Below are positions 8,902-18,287 of a stretch of DNA of 64,000 nucleotides, in pieces. Within the stretch, counting starts at the first letter, position 1. The number at the start of each line of letters is the position of its first letter. The notes under the pieces were generated by a model, which did no database searches, was not told where the DNA came from, and saw only the letters and a program-made list of their open reading frames with translations. Made by a program: the position numbers and the translations under genes. Source of the stretch: Streptomyces sp. DH12 (GTDB lineage: Bacteria; Actinomycetota; Actinomycetes; Streptomycetales; Streptomycetaceae); assembly GCF_020873895.1 (NCBI RefSeq), contig NZ_JAHWGT010000011.1:62001-126000 (forward strand), read 5' to 3'.

Positions 8902-9971
8902 GTCTGGATCCACTGGTCGCGCTTCTCGGCGATCTTCCCGGGGGCGAGGGTGTACGGCCGGTCGACCCGGGCGCCGTGCCTGGTGAACAGCTCGGGCAGC
9001 TTCGCGTCCTCGACCACCGGGTTCACGAACATCTGCAGTGGCATGTCCTCCTGGAACTTCCTGCTGATGAGGAAGTCGATGAGGGCCTTGCCGCCGTCGG
9101 GGTTCCGCGCGCCGGTCAGCAGCCCGGCGAACTCGGTCTGCCGGAAGCAGGTGCCGGTGGCGACGCCGGTCGGCGCCTCGGCGGGCTGCGGCTCGGCGTA
9201 CAGCACCTCGACGGGCGGGCTGGAGGCGTACGACACGACGAGCGGCCGGTCGCCCTTGGCCTTCCTGCCGCCGGCGGAGCCGGAGAACTCCTGGTTGTAG
9301 GCGATCTCCCAGCTGTCGACGACCTTGACGCCGTTGTCCTTCAGCTTCTTCCAGTACCCCTGCCAGCCCTCGTCGCCGTACCGGGCGGCCGTGCCGAGCA
9401 GGAAGCCGAGGCCGGGCGAGGACCGCTCGGGGTTCTCGACGACGAGGAGGTCCCGGTAGGCGGGCTTCACGAGGTCGTCGAAGGTCTGCGGGGGTGCGAG
9501 CTTCTTCTCCGCGAAGTACTTCTTGTCGTGGTTGACGCAGATCTCGCCGGTGTCGACGGGGGTGACGCGGTGCTCGCCCTTGTCGAGCTGCACGGCCTCG
9601 GGGACCCGGTCCAGGCCCTTCGCCTCGTACGGCTCGAAGATCCCGTTGTCGAGGGCGCGGGAGAGCAGGGTGTTGTCGACGCCGAAGAGGACGTCGCCCT
9701 GCGGGGCGCCCTTGGTGAGGACGGCCTTGTTGACGGTCTCGCCGGCGTCGCCGCTCTTGAGGACCTTGACGGTGTAGCCGCTCTGCCGGGTGAACTCCTT
9801 CAGGACCGCCGGCGAGGCGTTGAAGGAGTCGTGGCTGACGAGCGTCACGGTCTTGGACGCCGTACCGCCGTCGTCTGCCGCCCGGTCGGGGTCCCCGCCG
9901 CAGGCGGTGAGCGTCGAGACGCCCAGCGCGGCGGCGAGCGTGCCGACCGCGATCTTCCTGGTGGTGCTCAC
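8877..9971 (-). CDS. thiB: Thiamine-binding lipoprotein, ABC transporter substrate-binding protein
   Basis: This is a 364-residue extracellular solute-binding protein anchored as a lipoprotein: a basic start (MSTTRK), a hydrophobic stretch, then the lipobox LTAC. The mature part has thiamine/TPP-binding features typical of TbpA/ThiB (TLVSHDSFNAS at the start, GDVLFGVDNTLL, and a region around TFDDL and WIQTWSSL). The GTG start has AGGAGGA 6 nt upstream. It is the first gene of thiBPQ and is directly preceded by the TPP riboswitch, which supports the substrate call. Confidence 0.92.
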   Translation of the reverse strand: MSTTRKIAVGTLAAALGVSTLTACGGDPDRAADDGGTASKTVTLVSHDSFNASPAVLKEFTRQSGYTVKVLKSGDAGETVNKAVLTKGAPQGDVLFGVDNTLLSRALDNGIFEPYEAKGLDRVPEAVQLDKGEHRVTPVDTGEICVNHDKKYFAEKKLAPPQTFDDLVKPAYRDLLVVENPERSSPGLGFLLGTAARYGDEGWQGYWKKLKDNGVKVVDSWEIAYNQEFSGSAGGRKAKGDRPLVVSYASSPPVEVLYAEPQPAEAPTGVATGTCFRQTEFAGLLTGARNPDGGKALIDFLISRKFQEDMPLQMFVNPVVEDAKLPELFTRHGARVDRPYTLAPGKIAEKRDQWIQTWSSLVLK

Positions 9972-10006
9972 TGAGATTCCTCCTGGGGTGTCCAGGAGAA
10001 GACGCG

Positions 10007-10040
10007 GCCCTGCCCACCGGAACCGTCCGGTGGGCAGGGC
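10007..10040 (-). terminator. 15-bp hairpin in the thiB leader, likely riboswitch expression platform
   Basis: A perfect 15-bp stem (10007-10021 with 10026-10040) has a 4-nt loop. It lies between the TPP aptamer and the thiB ribosome site. It has no T-tract. I infer that it stops transcription when TPP is bound; no alternative antiterminator pairing was worked out. Confidence 0.65.
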
Positions 10041-10057
10041 GCAACAGCTCGAGTAAC

Positions 10058-10156
10058 GACCGAACTTCCTACCCAGAATGACCTGGGCGAGGTTCAGAGG
10101 GTCTGCGGTCTGACGGTCACCGCACTCTCAGCGCTGTGGCGCTCCCCTGTCGGAAT
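10058..10156 (-). promoter_or_regulatory. TPP riboswitch (THI element) controlling thiBPQ
   Basis: Read on the minus strand, the conserved TPP aptamer blocks appear in order: ACAGGGGAGC, GCGCTGAGAGTGCGG, CAGACCCTCTGAACCTC, then the CCCAG/CTGGG stem and GTAGGAAG. P1 is closed by CCGA and TCGG. These are the diagnostic bases that contact the pyrimidine and pyrophosphate parts of TPP. The element sits between rlmN and thiB on the same strand as thiB. Confidence 0.92.
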
Positions 10157-10187
10157 ATGCAGATGTGTTCGAGCCCAGAGTACAAGG

Positions 10188-11294
10188 TCAGCGTTCGGCG
10201 GCCGCGAGCTGTCCACAGGCGCCGTCGATCTCCTGGCCGCGCGTGTCCCGGACGGTGACCGGGACGCCGTGCGCCGCGATGGCCTCGACGAACGCCTTCT
10301 CGTCCTCGGGGCGGGACGCGGTCCACTTGGAGCCGGGCGTGGGGTTGAGCGGGATGAGGTTGACGTGCACCCGCTTGCCCTTGAGCAGTCGGCCCAGCAG
10401 GTCGCCGCGCCACGCCTGGTCGTTGATGTCGCGGATCAGCGCGTACTCGATGGAGACGCGGCGGCCGGACTTCTCGGCGTACTCCCAGGCCGCGTCGAGC
10501 ACCTCGCGGACCTTCCAACGCGTGTTGACCGGGACGAGCGTGTCGCGCAGCTCGTCGTCGGGGGCGTGGAGGGAGACGGCGAGGCGGCACTTGAAGCCCT
10601 CGTCGGCGAAGCGCAGCATCGCGGGGACGAGGCCGACGGTGGAGACGGTGATGCCGCGCTGCGACAGTCCGAGGCCGTCCGGCTCGGGGTCGGTGAGGCG
10701 GCGGATGGCGCCCACGACGCGGTTGTAGTTGGCGAGGGGCTCGCCCATGCCCATGAAGACGATGTTCGACAGCCGCGCGGGGCCGCCGGGGACCTCCCCG
10801 TCGCGCAGGGCGCGCATGCCGTCGACGATCTGGTGCACGATCTCGGCGGTCGACAGGTTCCGGTCGAGGCCCGCCTGGCCGGTCGCGCAGAACGGGCAGT
10901 TCATGCCGCAGCCGGCCTGCGAGGAGATGCACATCGTCACCCGGTCCGGGTAGCGCATCAGCACCGACTCGACGAGCGTCCCGTCGTGGAGCCGCCAGAG
11001 CGTCTTGCGGGTGGTGTCGTCGTCGCACGAGATGTGCCGGACGACGCTCATCAGCTCGGGCAGCAGCTCGCCGGCGAGCTTCTCCCGGGAGCCGGCGGGG
11101 ATGTCGGTCCACTGGGCGGGGTCGTGGGCGTACCGCGCGAAGTAGTGCTGGGACAGCTGCTTGGCGCGGAACGGCTTCTCGCCGATCGCGGCGACGGCTT
11201 CCTTGCGCTCGGCGGGTGTGAGGTCGGCGAGGTGCCGCGGCGGCTTCTTGGCTCCGCGGGGCGCGACGAAAGTGAGTTCTCCGGGCTTGGGCAT
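10188..11294 (-). CDS. rlmN: 23S rRNA/tRNA adenine-C2 methyltransferase, radical SAM
   Basis: This is a 368-residue radical SAM enzyme that methylates A2503 of 23S rRNA (and A37 of some tRNAs). The iron-sulfur cluster motif is C-GMN-C-PF-C, followed by [24 protein letters not shown] and [13 protein letters not shown]. The second catalytic cysteine is near the C-terminus (IDGACGQL). ATG 11294 is the natural start ([10 protein letters not shown]). It is downstream of cdsA on the same strand, separated by a terminator-like hairpin. Confidence 0.95.
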   Translation of the reverse strand: MPKPGELTFVAPRGAKKPPRHLADLTPAERKEAVAAIGEKPFRAKQLSQHYFARYAHDPAQWTDIPAGSREKLAGELLPELMSVVRHISCDDDTTRKTLWRLHDGTLVESVLMRYPDRVTMCISSQAGCGMNCPFCATGQAGLDRNLSTAEIVHQIVDGMRALRDGEVPGGPARLSNIVFMGMGEPLANYNRVVGAIRRLTDPEPDGLGLSQRGITVSTVGLVPAMLRFADEGFKCRLAVSLHAPDDELRDTLVPVNTRWKVREVLDAAWEYAEKSGRRVSIEYALIRDINDQAWRGDLLGRLLKGKRVHVNLIPLNPTPGSKWTASRPEDEKAFVEAIAAHGVPVTVRDTRGQEIDGACGQLAAAER

Positions 11295-11322
11295 GGTCCT
11301 ACCAGTGTCGCAGAAGCGCGAC

Positions 11323-11357
11323 GGAAGGCCCGCCGCCCTGTGGACGACGGGCCTTCC
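11323..11357 (-). terminator. Hairpin terminator between cdsA and rlmN
   Basis: A 10-bp stem, GGAAGGCCCG/CGGGCCTTCC, with a 15-nt loop lies 93 nt past the cdsA stop and 29 nt before the rlmN ATG. A small GTCGC/GCGAC hairpin at 11307-11322 follows it on the minus strand. Confidence 0.6.
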
Positions 11358-11410
11358 GAAGACGTGAAGCGCAGGTCGGAGGGGGTGTTCGGGCTCTCTC
11401 GCCCACTGCT

Positions 11411-11450
11411 GTCCCGCTCTGTTCCGCTCCGTTCCGCTCTGCTGCGCTCC
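11411..11450. repeat. Four tandem decamers abutting the cdsA stop
   Basis: The consecutive 10-mers are gtcccgctct, gttccgctcc, gttccgctct and gctgcgctcc. The last base touches the cdsA stop codon. No function is evident; in the cdsA transcript they form a purine-rich 3-prime flank. Confidence 0.6.
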
Positions 11451-12571
11451 TAGCCTGCTCCCACGAACAGCACGAGCAGCAGCCACACCACGGGCGCCGT
11501 CGGCAGCAGGGAGTCGAGCCGGTCCATGATCCCGCCGTGGCCGGGGAGGAGCGTGCCCATGTCCTTGATCCCCAGGTCCCGCTTGATCATGGACTCGCCG
11601 AGGTCCCCGAGGGTCGCGCTGACCGCGACGGCCAGGCCCAGGACGAGCCCCTGCCACCAGGTGCCGCCCTCGATGAGGAACGCCATGCACAGCGCGCCGG
11701 CGGCCATGGCGAAGGCGACCGCGCCGAACAGGCCCTCGCGGGTCTTCCCGGGGCTGATGCGCGGGGCGAGCTTGGTCCGGCCGAACCGCCAGCCGACGGC
11801 GTACGCGCCGGTGTCGCTGACGATGGTCAGCAGCAGGAAGGTGAGCACCCGCTGCGGCCCGTCGTCGGCGGCCAGCATCAGCGCCACGAACGTCGCCAGG
11901 AACGGCACGTAGAACGCGGCGAAGACCCCGGCGGTGACGTCCTTGAGGTAGCCCTCGGGGGGCTCCGTCATCCGCCACACCAGCACCGCGAGCGCGGTGA
12001 GCGCCATCGCCACCCACGCGCCCTCGGCGCCGCGCACGTAGCCGGCGACGACCATCGCCGCGCCGCCGACGGCGAGCGGGACGAGGGGCGCCCTGATGCC
12101 CTTGCGCTCCTGGAGGCGGGAGGTGAGCTCCCACAGGCCGACGACGACGGCGACCGCTATGACGCCGACGAAGACGGCCTTCTGGACGAAGAGCGACGCG
12201 ATGATGACCGCGCCGAGACCCACGCCGACCCCTATGGCGGCCCGCAGGTCGCGTCCGGCCTGCTTCTTCTGCCGCTCCTGCTTCTTCTGCGCGCGCCCCC
12301 GCGGCGGGGCGGGCTCCGGCGGTTCCGGGGGCATGGGCTCCTGCGGCATCTCGTCGCGGAACAGGGGACCGCCGCCCAGCGGGGCGGCCCCCCGGTCGTG
12401 GTCGTCCTGGCCCCCGCCGGCGGGGACGTCGGGCACGATGGGCATGGGCCGAGTCTGCTGCGCGGCGGGCCCGTCGTGGACGGGACCCGCCGGGACGAAC
12501 GGAGCGAGCCCCTGGTCGGGTGGGCCCCAGTACCCGTCTCGTGGCGGGGCCCCCCGGGAAGCGTCGTTCAT
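11450..12571 (-). CDS. cdsA: Phosphatidate cytidylyltransferase (CDP-diacylglycerol synthase)
   Basis: This is a 373-residue membrane enzyme that makes CDP-diacylglycerol from CTP and phosphatidic acid, the branch point of phospholipid synthesis. A proline-rich, charged cytoplasmic tail of about 110 residues precedes about eight membrane spans. The CdsA signature is present near the C-terminus ([20 protein letters not shown], then [16 protein letters not shown]). The ATG overlaps the frr stop codon by 1 bp, so the two are coupled. The long tail is usual in actinomycetes. Confidence 0.93.
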   Translation of the reverse strand: MNDASRGAPPRDGYWGPPDQGLAPFVPAGPVHDGPAAQQTRPMPIVPDVPAGGGQDDHDRGAAPLGGGPLFRDEMPQEPMPPEPPEPAPPRGRAQKKQERQKKQAGRDLRAAIGVGVGLGAVIIASLFVQKAVFVGVIAVAVVVGLWELTSRLQERKGIRAPLVPLAVGGAAMVVAGYVRGAEGAWVAMALTALAVLVWRMTEPPEGYLKDVTAGVFAAFYVPFLATFVALMLAADDGPQRVLTFLLLTIVSDTGAYAVGWRFGRTKLAPRISPGKTREGLFGAVAFAMAAGALCMAFLIEGGTWWQGLVLGLAVAVSATLGDLGESMIKRDLGIKDMGTLLPGHGGIMDRLDSLLPTAPVVWLLLVLFVGAG

Positions 12572-13128
12572 CAGACCTCGAGGAGCTCGGCTTCCTTGTG
12601 CTTCAGCAGCTCGTCGACCTGCGCCACGTACTTGGCGGTGGTGTCGTCGAGCTCCTTCTCCGCACGGCGGCCCTCGTCCTCGCCGACCTCGCCGTCCTTG
12701 ACGAACTTGTCGATGGTCTCCTTGGCCTTGCGCCGGACGGCGCGGATCGAGATCTTCGCGTCCTCGCCCTTGCCCTTGGCGACCTTGATGAACTCGCGGC
12801 GGCGCTCCTCGGTGAGCTCGGGGAAGACCACCCGGATGATGTTGCCGTCGTTGGACGGGTTGACGCCGAGGTCGGAGTCGCGGATCGCCTGCTCGATGTT
12901 GCGCAGGGCGGTCTTGTCGAACGGGGTCACGACCGCCATGCGCGGCTCCGGCACCGAGAAGGAGGCCAGCTGGTTGATCGGCGTGAGGGCACCGTAGTAG
13001 TCGGCCACGATCTTGTTGAACATGGCCGGGTGCGCACGCCCGGTGCGGATCGCGGCGAAGTCCTCCTTGGCGACAAGGACGGCCTTCTCCATCTTCTCCT
13101 CGGCTTCGAGGAGGGTCTCTTCGATCAC
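12571..13128 (-). CDS. frr: Ribosome recycling factor
   Basis: This is a 185-residue protein that splits post-termination ribosomes together with EF-G. The three-helix-bundle family sequence is clear: [35 protein letters not shown], then [21 protein letters not shown]. The second of two adjacent GTG codons (13128) was chosen because AGGAG lies 6 nt upstream and because the protein then begins [13 protein letters not shown] as in relatives. An in-frame extension to 13167 is possible but adds residues foreign to the family. Confidence 0.94.
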   Translation of the reverse strand: MIEETLLEAEEKMEKAVLVAKEDFAAIRTGRAHPAMFNKIVADYYGALTPINQLASFSVPEPRMAVVTPFDKTALRNIEQAIRDSDLGVNPSNDGNIIRVVFPELTEERRREFIKVAKGKGEDAKISIRAVRRKAKETIDKFVKDGEVGEDEGRRAEKELDDTTAKYVAQVDELLKHKEAELLEV

Positions 13129-13255
13129 CACTTGCTCCTGCGTGTCTTGGTTTGTCCCGGCGTGCACCAGGGCCGCGGAACCTGCGTCGCGTCTTTCCCT
13201 GCACGGTGTACGACCGGCAGGGCTTTGTCCATCCCCGGGCGGGGCGACCCGGGGG

Positions 13256-14020
13256 TCAGTGCCGGGTGCCCTCGTCGCTCACGAGCGTGCCGATCTTCTC
13301 ACCCTTCACGGCGCGCGCGATGTTGCCGGCCGTGAGGAGTTCGAAGACGAGGATCGGCAGCTTGTTGTCGCGGCAGAGGGTGATGGCGGTGGCGTCGGCG
13401 ACCCGGAGGTCGCGGGAGATCACCTCGCCGTACTCCAGCGCGTCGAACTTCACCGCGTCCGGGTTGGCCTTGGGGTCGGAGTCGTAGACCCCGTCGACGC
13501 CGTTCTTACCCATGAGGAGGGCTTCGGCGTCGATCTCCAGCGCGCGCTGGGCGGCGGTGGTGTCGGTGGAGAAGTACGGCATGCCCATGCCCGCGCCGAA
13601 GATGACGACGCGGCCCTTCTCCAGGTGGCGCACGGCGCGCAGCGGGATGTACGGCTCCGCGACCTGGCCCATGGTGATGGCGGTCTGGACGCGGGACTGG
13701 ATGCCCTCCTTCTCCAGGAAGTCCTGGAGGGCGAGGCAGTTCATGACCGTGCCGAGCATGCCCATGTAGTCGGAGCGGGCCCGGTCCATGCCGCGCTGCT
13801 GGAGCTCGGCGCCGCGGAAGAAGTTGCCTCCGCCGATGACGATCGCGATCTGCGCGCCGTCGCGGACGACCGCGGCGATCTCGCGGGCGATGGCGTGGAC
13901 GACGTCGGGATCGACGCCGAGGCCGCCGCCTCCGGCGAACGCCTCGCCGGACAGCTTCAGCAGGAAGCGGCCGGCCTTTTTACCGGTGGTGTCGTCGCTC
14001 TGTGCGGCGCCCTGATTCAT
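13256..14020 (-). CDS. pyrH: Uridylate kinase (UMP kinase)
   Basis: This is a 254-residue amino-acid-kinase-fold enzyme that converts UMP to UDP and acts as a hexamer. Motifs are [37 protein letters not shown] and [12 protein letters not shown]. The start ATG 14020 has GAGGAG about 8 nt upstream. It lies between tsf and frr in the conserved rpsB-tsf-pyrH-frr order. Confidence 0.95.
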   Translation of the reverse strand: MNQGAAQSDDTTGKKAGRFLLKLSGEAFAGGGGLGVDPDVVHAIAREIAAVVRDGAQIAIVIGGGNFFRGAELQQRGMDRARSDYMGMLGTVMNCLALQDFLEKEGIQSRVQTAITMGQVAEPYIPLRAVRHLEKGRVVIFGAGMGMPYFSTDTTAAQRALEIDAEALLMGKNGVDGVYDSDPKANPDAVKFDALEYGEVISRDLRVADATAITLCRDNKLPILVFELLTAGNIARAVKGEKIGTLVSDEGTRH

Positions 14021-14048
14021 TGGGGATCTCCTCGTGCGCATACGAAGA

Positions 14049-14092
14049 AGGCCATTGCCGGGGGTGCTGGTGTCCCAGTGCGGCAATGGCCT
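14049..14092 (-). terminator. Terminator after tsf
   Basis: A 12-bp stem, AGGCCATTGCCG with its complement, encloses a 20-nt loop and is followed on the minus strand by TCTTCGT. It lies between tsf and pyrH and would separate or attenuate the two halves of the rpsB-tsf / pyrH-frr-cdsA cluster. Confidence 0.7.
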
Positions 14093-14174
14093 CCTCGTCA
14101 GATCTGCGGTCGTCCGGCGCGGACGCGGACGACTGCTACGGCCCCAGCGGGGCCCGGTGTCCGTGGGTGCGGAC

Positions 14175-15011
14175 TCAGATGCCGACCTTGATGCGCGAGA
14201 AGCGCTTCAGGGTGACACCGGCCTCGTCCAGGATCTGCTGGACCGACTTCTTGTTGTCGAGCGCGTACGGCTGGCCGAGCAGCGTCGCGTCCTTGAAGAA
14301 GCCGTTGAGACGACCCTCGACGATCTTCGGGAGCGCGGCCTCGGGCTTGCCCTCGGCGCGGGTGGTCTCCTCGGCGACGCGGCGCTCGGCCTCGACGACC
14401 TCGGCCGGGACGTCGTCCTTGGCGAGGTACTTCGGGGCGAAGGCGGCGATGTGCTGCGCGACGCCCTTCGCGACCTCGGCGTTCTCCTTGTCGAGCTCGA
14501 CGAGGACGCCGATCTGCGGGGGCAGGTCGGGCATGGTGCGGTGCATGTACGCGGTGACGTAGCCGCCGGAGAACTGCGCGAAGCGGTCGAGGACGATCTT
14601 CTCGCCGAGGTTGGCGTTGGCCTCGTCCACGAAGGCCTGCACGGTCTTGCCGGCCTCGATCTCGGAGGCGAGCAGCGCCTCCAGGTCGGCCGGGCGGGTG
14701 GCGGCGACGTGCTGGGCGAGCTGGTTGGCGACCGACTGGAACTTGTCGCCCTTGGCGACGAAGTCCGTCTCGCACTTCAGCTCGACGATGACGCCGGAGG
14801 TGTTGTCGTCGGCGATGAGGGAGACGACCGCGCCGTTCTCGGCGGAGCGGCCCTCGCGCTTGGCGACGCCCTTCTGGCCCTTGATGCGCAGGGCCTCGAC
14901 GGCCTTGTCGACGTTGCCGTCGGACTCGTCCAGCGCCTTCTTGCAGTCCATCATGCCGGCGCCGGTGAGCTCGCGGAGCTTCTTGACGTCGGCGGCGGTG
15001 TAGTTCGCCAT
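14175..15011 (-). CDS. tsf: Translation elongation factor Ts
   Basis: This is a 278-residue nucleotide exchange factor for EF-Tu. The N-terminal UBA-like module ([20 protein letters not shown]) is followed by the core with [16 protein letters not shown] 15011 gives the family start [12 protein letters not shown]; an in-frame upstream extension is unlikely. It follows rpsB with a gap of 145 bp that holds two hairpins. Confidence 0.96.
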   Translation of the reverse strand: MANYTAADVKKLRELTGAGMMDCKKALDESDGNVDKAVEALRIKGQKGVAKREGRSAENGAVVSLIADDNTSGVIVELKCETDFVAKGDKFQSVANQLAQHVAATRPADLEALLASEIEAGKTVQAFVDEANANLGEKIVLDRFAQFSGGYVTAYMHRTMPDLPPQIGVLVELDKENAEVAKGVAQHIAAFAPKYLAKDDVPAEVVEAERRVAEETTRAEGKPEAALPKIVEGRLNGFFKDATLLGQPYALDNKKSVQQILDEAGVTLKRFSRIKVGI

Positions 15012-15062
15012 GATTCGTGAATCTCTCTCGAAGTCTGGAGGATCTACCAAGATCTGGGGGTG

Positions 15063-15134
15063 GACGGAGGGGGCGCGTGGCCCCCTCCGTCGACGACCGG
15101 ACCGGTCAGGCCGGGCCGGGAGAACCCGGCCCGG
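15063..15134 (-). terminator. Tandem hairpins between rpsB and tsf
   Basis: Hairpin 1 is a 12-bp stem (15063-15074 with 15080-15091, 5-nt loop). Hairpin 2 is a 10-bp stem CCGGGCCGGG/CCCGGCCCGG with an AGAA loop (15111-15134). They may attenuate transcription or stabilise the rpsB transcript. Confidence 0.55.
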
Positions 15135-15156
15135 ACCCGGAGGTCTGGACCGCGGT

Positions 15157-16080
15157 TCAGGCCTGCTCGGCCTCGGCGGCCGGAGCCTCGGCGGCCGGGG
15201 CCTCCTCGGCGGCGGCCTCGGCAGCCGGGGCCTCCTCGGCGGCGGGGGCCTCGGCGGCCGGCGCCTCGGCGGGCTTCTCGGCGGCCTCGTCGTCCGCCTT
15301 CTTCTCGCCCGCGAGCAGGTCGCGCTCCCACTCGGCGAGCGGCTCGCCGGCGGCCTTGTCGCCCGGCTTCGAGTCGCCGGTCGCGGCGCCGGAGCGGGCG
15401 ATGAGGCCCTCGGCGACGGCGTCGGCGATCACGCGGGTGAGCAGGGTGACGGAGCGGATCGCGTCGTCGTTGCCCGGGATCTTGTAGTCGACCTCGTCCG
15501 GGTCGCAGTTGGTGTCGAGGATCGCGACGACCGGGATGTTGAGCTTGCGAGCCTCGCCGACGGCGATGTGCTCCTTCTTGGTGTCGACGATCCAGACGGC
15601 GCTGGGCACCTTCTGCATGTCGCGGATGCCGCCGAGGGTCTTCTCCAGCTTGGCCTTCTCGCGGGAGAGGACCAGCAGCTCCTTCTTGGTGAGGCCGGAG
15701 GCGGCCACGTCCTCGAAGTCGATGCCCTCGAGCTCCTTCAGGCGCTGGAGGCGCTTGTAGACGGTCGAGAAGTTGGTGAGCATGCCACCCAGCCAGCGCT
15801 GGTTGACGAACGGCATGCCGACGCGCGTCGCCTGCTCGGCGATGGCCTCCTGCGCCTGCTTCTTGGTGCCGACGAACATGATGGAGCCGCCGTGCGCGAC
15901 GGTCTCCTTGACGAACTCGTAGGCGCGGTCGATGTACGACAGCGACTGGAGCAGGTCGATGATGTAGATGCCGTTGCGCTCGGTGAAGATGAAGCGCTTC
16001 ATCTTCGGGTTCCAGCGACGGGTCTGGTGACCGAAGTGGACGCCGCTCTCCAGCAGCTCCCGCATCGTGACGACGGCCAT
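15157..16080 (-). CDS. rpsB: 30S ribosomal protein S2
   Basis: This is a 307-residue small-subunit protein needed for assembly and S1 docking. The conserved core includes [32 protein letters not shown] and [17 protein letters not shown]-like sequence with [11 protein letters not shown]. After residue 255 comes a long Ala/Glu/Pro tail with repeated EAPAAE units, which explains its length over the usual 240-260. ATG 16080 has AAGGAGA upstream. First gene of the cluster. Confidence 0.96.
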   Translation of the reverse strand: MAVVTMRELLESGVHFGHQTRRWNPKMKRFIFTERNGIYIIDLLQSLSYIDRAYEFVKETVAHGGSIMFVGTKKQAQEAIAEQATRVGMPFVNQRWLGGMLTNFSTVYKRLQRLKELEGIDFEDVAASGLTKKELLVLSREKAKLEKTLGGIRDMQKVPSAVWIVDTKKEHIAVGEARKLNIPVVAILDTNCDPDEVDYKIPGNDDAIRSVTLLTRVIADAVAEGLIARSGAATGDSKPGDKAAGEPLAEWERDLLAGEKKADDEAAEKPAEAPAAEAPAAEEAPAAEAAAEEAPAAEAPAAEAEQA

Positions 16081-16220
16081 GGCCGTATCTCCTTGGTTCT
16101 CGGTTGTGTCCTGACGCCCCGACGCGCCGTTCCACGAATGGACCGATGGGCGCTGCCACGACTTGTGAGGGTGGTGGCGGGGCGTGCGAAGTCGACCCGG
16201 TGGCCCGGGTCGCCAGAAGA

Positions 16221-16226
16221 AGTGTA
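16221..16226 (-). promoter_or_regulatory. Candidate rpsB -10 box
   Basis: TACACT on the minus strand fits TANNNT and would give a leader of about 135 nt before rpsB. A matching -35 hexamer is weak, so this is tentative. Confidence 0.35.
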
Positions 16227-16334
16227 CGGGACCTGGGCAGCACCGGGTGACGGCGCTGTCCACAACCGGCCTCGCCGTCCACAGTCCCGCACCATGATCC
16301 ACTCGGCGGGGCCGTGCGGGAGGAGAGTGCGGGC

Positions 16335-17408
16335 ATGACATCACTCCACCGCCCCGCCACCAGGACGGCGCGCCCGCTCGCTGCCGTCGCGCTGCTCACC
16401 GCGCTCGGCCTGCTCGCGCCGCTCGCCGCGCTCCCGTCGCCGACCCCGCCGCCCGGACCGACACCGACCCGGGCCCTGCACCCGTCCGCCGTCCCCGTCC
16501 GGGCCTCCCCGGCGGCGCCGCACCTCGGGCCGCCGAGACCCGTGACGGCCCTCGTGGGGCGGGTACGGGAGGCGGGCGTGGGGGTGGGGGCGAGCGTGGG
16601 GGTTGGGGCGGGCGTGGGGGCTGGGCCACCGCCGGTTTCGGGGCCGGTGCCGGTGCCGGTGGACGTTCCCGTGGCGGCGGACGTGGCTGGGGCGGCTGGG
16701 CGGTCGGTGCCAGGGGAGGCTGCGGGTCGGCCCGTTCCGGCGGACGACGCGGGGCGGCCGGGTGGCTCCTCGACCGAGGCCCGGCCGGGCGGGCCGGCGA
16801 CGGACCGGAGGCCGTTGGAGCCGGGTCCGGGTGGTGCGGGGCCGGTGGGCGCCGGCCCGGCGGATGTCGGGCCGGCGGGTGTCGAGCCGTGGCGGGTCGG
16901 GTCGTGGCGGGTGGGACCGTCGGGGGCCGGCCGTGCCGGGAGCCGGGTCGGCACACTGCCGGTGGCGGAGGCCGTCTGGCCGGTGGGACCGCCGCGGGCG
17001 CTGGTGCTGCGGGGCTGGGAGCCGCCCGCGTCGACGTACGGGCCGGGGCACCGGGGCGTCGACCTCGCGGCCCCGCCCGGCACGCCGGTGCGGGCGGCCG
17101 CGGGCGGGCGGGTGGCGTTCGCGGGGCCGGTGGGGGGACGGGGCGTGCTGTCGGTGACGCTGCCCGCGCCGCCGGGCGGGGTGCCGGTGCGCTTCACGTA
17201 TGAGCCGGTGCGCGCCGTGGTGGCCCGGGGTGCCGACGTGCGCGCGGGCCAGGTGGTGGCGGTGACGGCGGCGGACGCGCCATCGCACTGTGCGGGGGTC
17301 TGCCTGCACTGGGGCCTACGACGCGGGACGGCCTACCTGAACCCGCTCTCCCTGCTGCCGCCCCACCTCCTGCGCCGTCCACCGTCCCGGCTGCTGCCGC
17401 TGGACTGA
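16335..17408 (+). CDS. Secreted M23-family (LytM-like) peptidase
   Basis: This is a 357-residue exported protein. A signal peptide (basic start, then a hydrophobic stretch through about residue 35) is followed by about 200 residues of Gly/Pro/Val/Ala-rich linker and a C-terminal M23 domain. Zinc ligands are visible as H-RGV-D ([15 protein letters not shown]) and the histidine of LHWGL; the HxH motif is replaced by C-LH, as is common in this actinobacterial group. ATG 16335 has GGAGGAG about 9 nt upstream. It probably trims peptidoglycan. Divergent from rpsB. Confidence 0.82.
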   Translation: MTSLHRPATRTARPLAAVALLTALGLLAPLAALPSPTPPPGPTPTRALHPSAVPVRASPAAPHLGPPRPVTALVGRVREAGVGVGASVGVGAGVGAGPPPVSGPVPVPVDVPVAADVAGAAGRSVPGEAAGRPVPADDAGRPGGSSTEARPGGPATDRRPLEPGPGGAGPVGAGPADVGPAGVEPWRVGSWRVGPSGAGRAGSRVGTLPVAEAVWPVGPPRALVLRGWEPPASTYGPGHRGVDLAAPPGTPVRAAAGGRVAFAGPVGGRGVLSVTLPAPPGGVPVRFTYEPVRAVVARGADVRAGQVVAVTAADAPSHCAGVCLHWGLRRGTAYLNPLSLLPPHLLRRPPSRLLPLD

Positions 17409-17516
17409 CACACCGCACGAGCCGGTGGACGAGGCGGCGGGGGTGCCGGGGCGCCAGGGGCCGGCAGGAGTCGGCACGCCCGGAGGCCGGGGCCCCACGA
17501 GGGATCCGAACCCCAA

Positions 17517-17539
17517 GGCGCCCGCGGGGTCGGGGCGCC
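17517..17539. terminator. Hairpin between convergent M23 and TetR genes
   Basis: GGCGCCC/GGGCGCC with a 9-nt loop lies in the 246-bp convergent gap. It is a modest terminator candidate for either strand. Confidence 0.4.
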
Positions 17540-17608
17540 GGAGGCAGCGACGCCGGGGCCACGGCGGCGCGGGAGGCAGGTGGGACCCTGGGGGCCATGA
17601 CGAAGGCC

Positions 17609-17652
17609 GGGAGAGCGGGGGGAGGGGGGCGGGGGGGGAGGGAGCGGGAGGG
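17609..17652 (+). repeat. Poly-G / G-quadruplex-prone tract
   Basis: Runs of 3 to 8 G, separated mostly by single A or C, cover about 40 bases on the plus strand and end at the TetR stop codon. The many G-runs meet the usual G-quadruplex pattern. On the transcript of the TetR gene the tract is C-rich. Confidence 0.6.
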
Positions 17653-17654
17653 GG

Positions 17655-18239
17655 TCAGGTGCCGGTGACGCCGCGTAGGGCTACCGCGACGGCTGTGTCG
17701 GCGATGGCGGTCGGCTCCTCCGCCACGCCCAGCTCGATCCGGCGGACCGCGGCGTCGACGACGCCCTGGAGGAGCATCGCGGCGAGCCTCGGCTCGGCCT
17801 GGCCGAGGTCGCGCAGGGCGTCCACGACCATCGTGACGAGCCCGCCGTGCGCGGCGCGGATCTTCTCGCGGGCGCCGTCGTCGAGTTCGCTGGCGGAGAT
17901 GGCGACGACCGCGCGGTGCCTGCGGTCGCCGACGAGCTCCAGCTGCCGGCGTACGTATGCCTCGACCCTTCCCTCCGGCGTGCCGGCGGCGGCCATGGCC
18001 GCCTCGACCTCGGCGGCCCAGACGGGGAAGTCGACCGCGCACAGCTCCTCGACCACGGCCGCGCGGGAGCGGAAGTACTCGTACACCGACGACCGGGCCA
18101 GGCCGGTGCGCTCGGCGAGGGCGGGGAAGGTCAGCGCTTCCGTACCGCCCTCGGACAGCAGGGAGCGCGCCGCGTCCAGCAGGGCGGCGCGCTGCATCGT
18201 CCGGTGCTCGGCCACCGAGGCCGCTCGAATCCTTGGCAC
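17655..18239 (-). CDS. TetR family transcriptional regulator
   Basis: This is a 194-residue regulator with an N-terminal helix-turn-helix (RAALLDAARSLLSEGGTEAL, then FPALAERTGLARSSVYEYF) and an all-helical effector domain without recognisable ligand residues. The GTG start at 18239 fits the family N-terminus. It lies 48 bp downstream of whiG on the same strand and may share its transcript. The target is unknown. Confidence 0.88.
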   Translation of the reverse strand: MPRIRAASVAEHRTMQRAALLDAARSLLSEGGTEALTFPALAERTGLARSSVYEYFRSRAAVVEELCAVDFPVWAAEVEAAMAAAGTPEGRVEAYVRRQLELVGDRRHRAVVAISASELDDGAREKIRAAHGGLVTMVVDALRDLGQAEPRLAAMLLQGVVDAAVRRIELGVAEEPTAIADTAVAVALRGVTGT

Positions 18240-18287
18240 GGCTCCAACTCTACGGCCGTCCGTTCGACGTCGGGGGGCTCTCCGCGG

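Noticed and set aside
14049-14092. Hairpin between tsf and pyrH considered as a nucleotide-responsive riboswitch
   Set aside because: A simple stem with a large loop and a partial T-rich tail; no conserved aptamer elements, so called a terminator.
17495-17530. tRNA-like T-arm (GGTTCGGATCC on the minus strand)
   Set aside because: No acceptor stem, D-arm or anticodon arm could be drawn around it.
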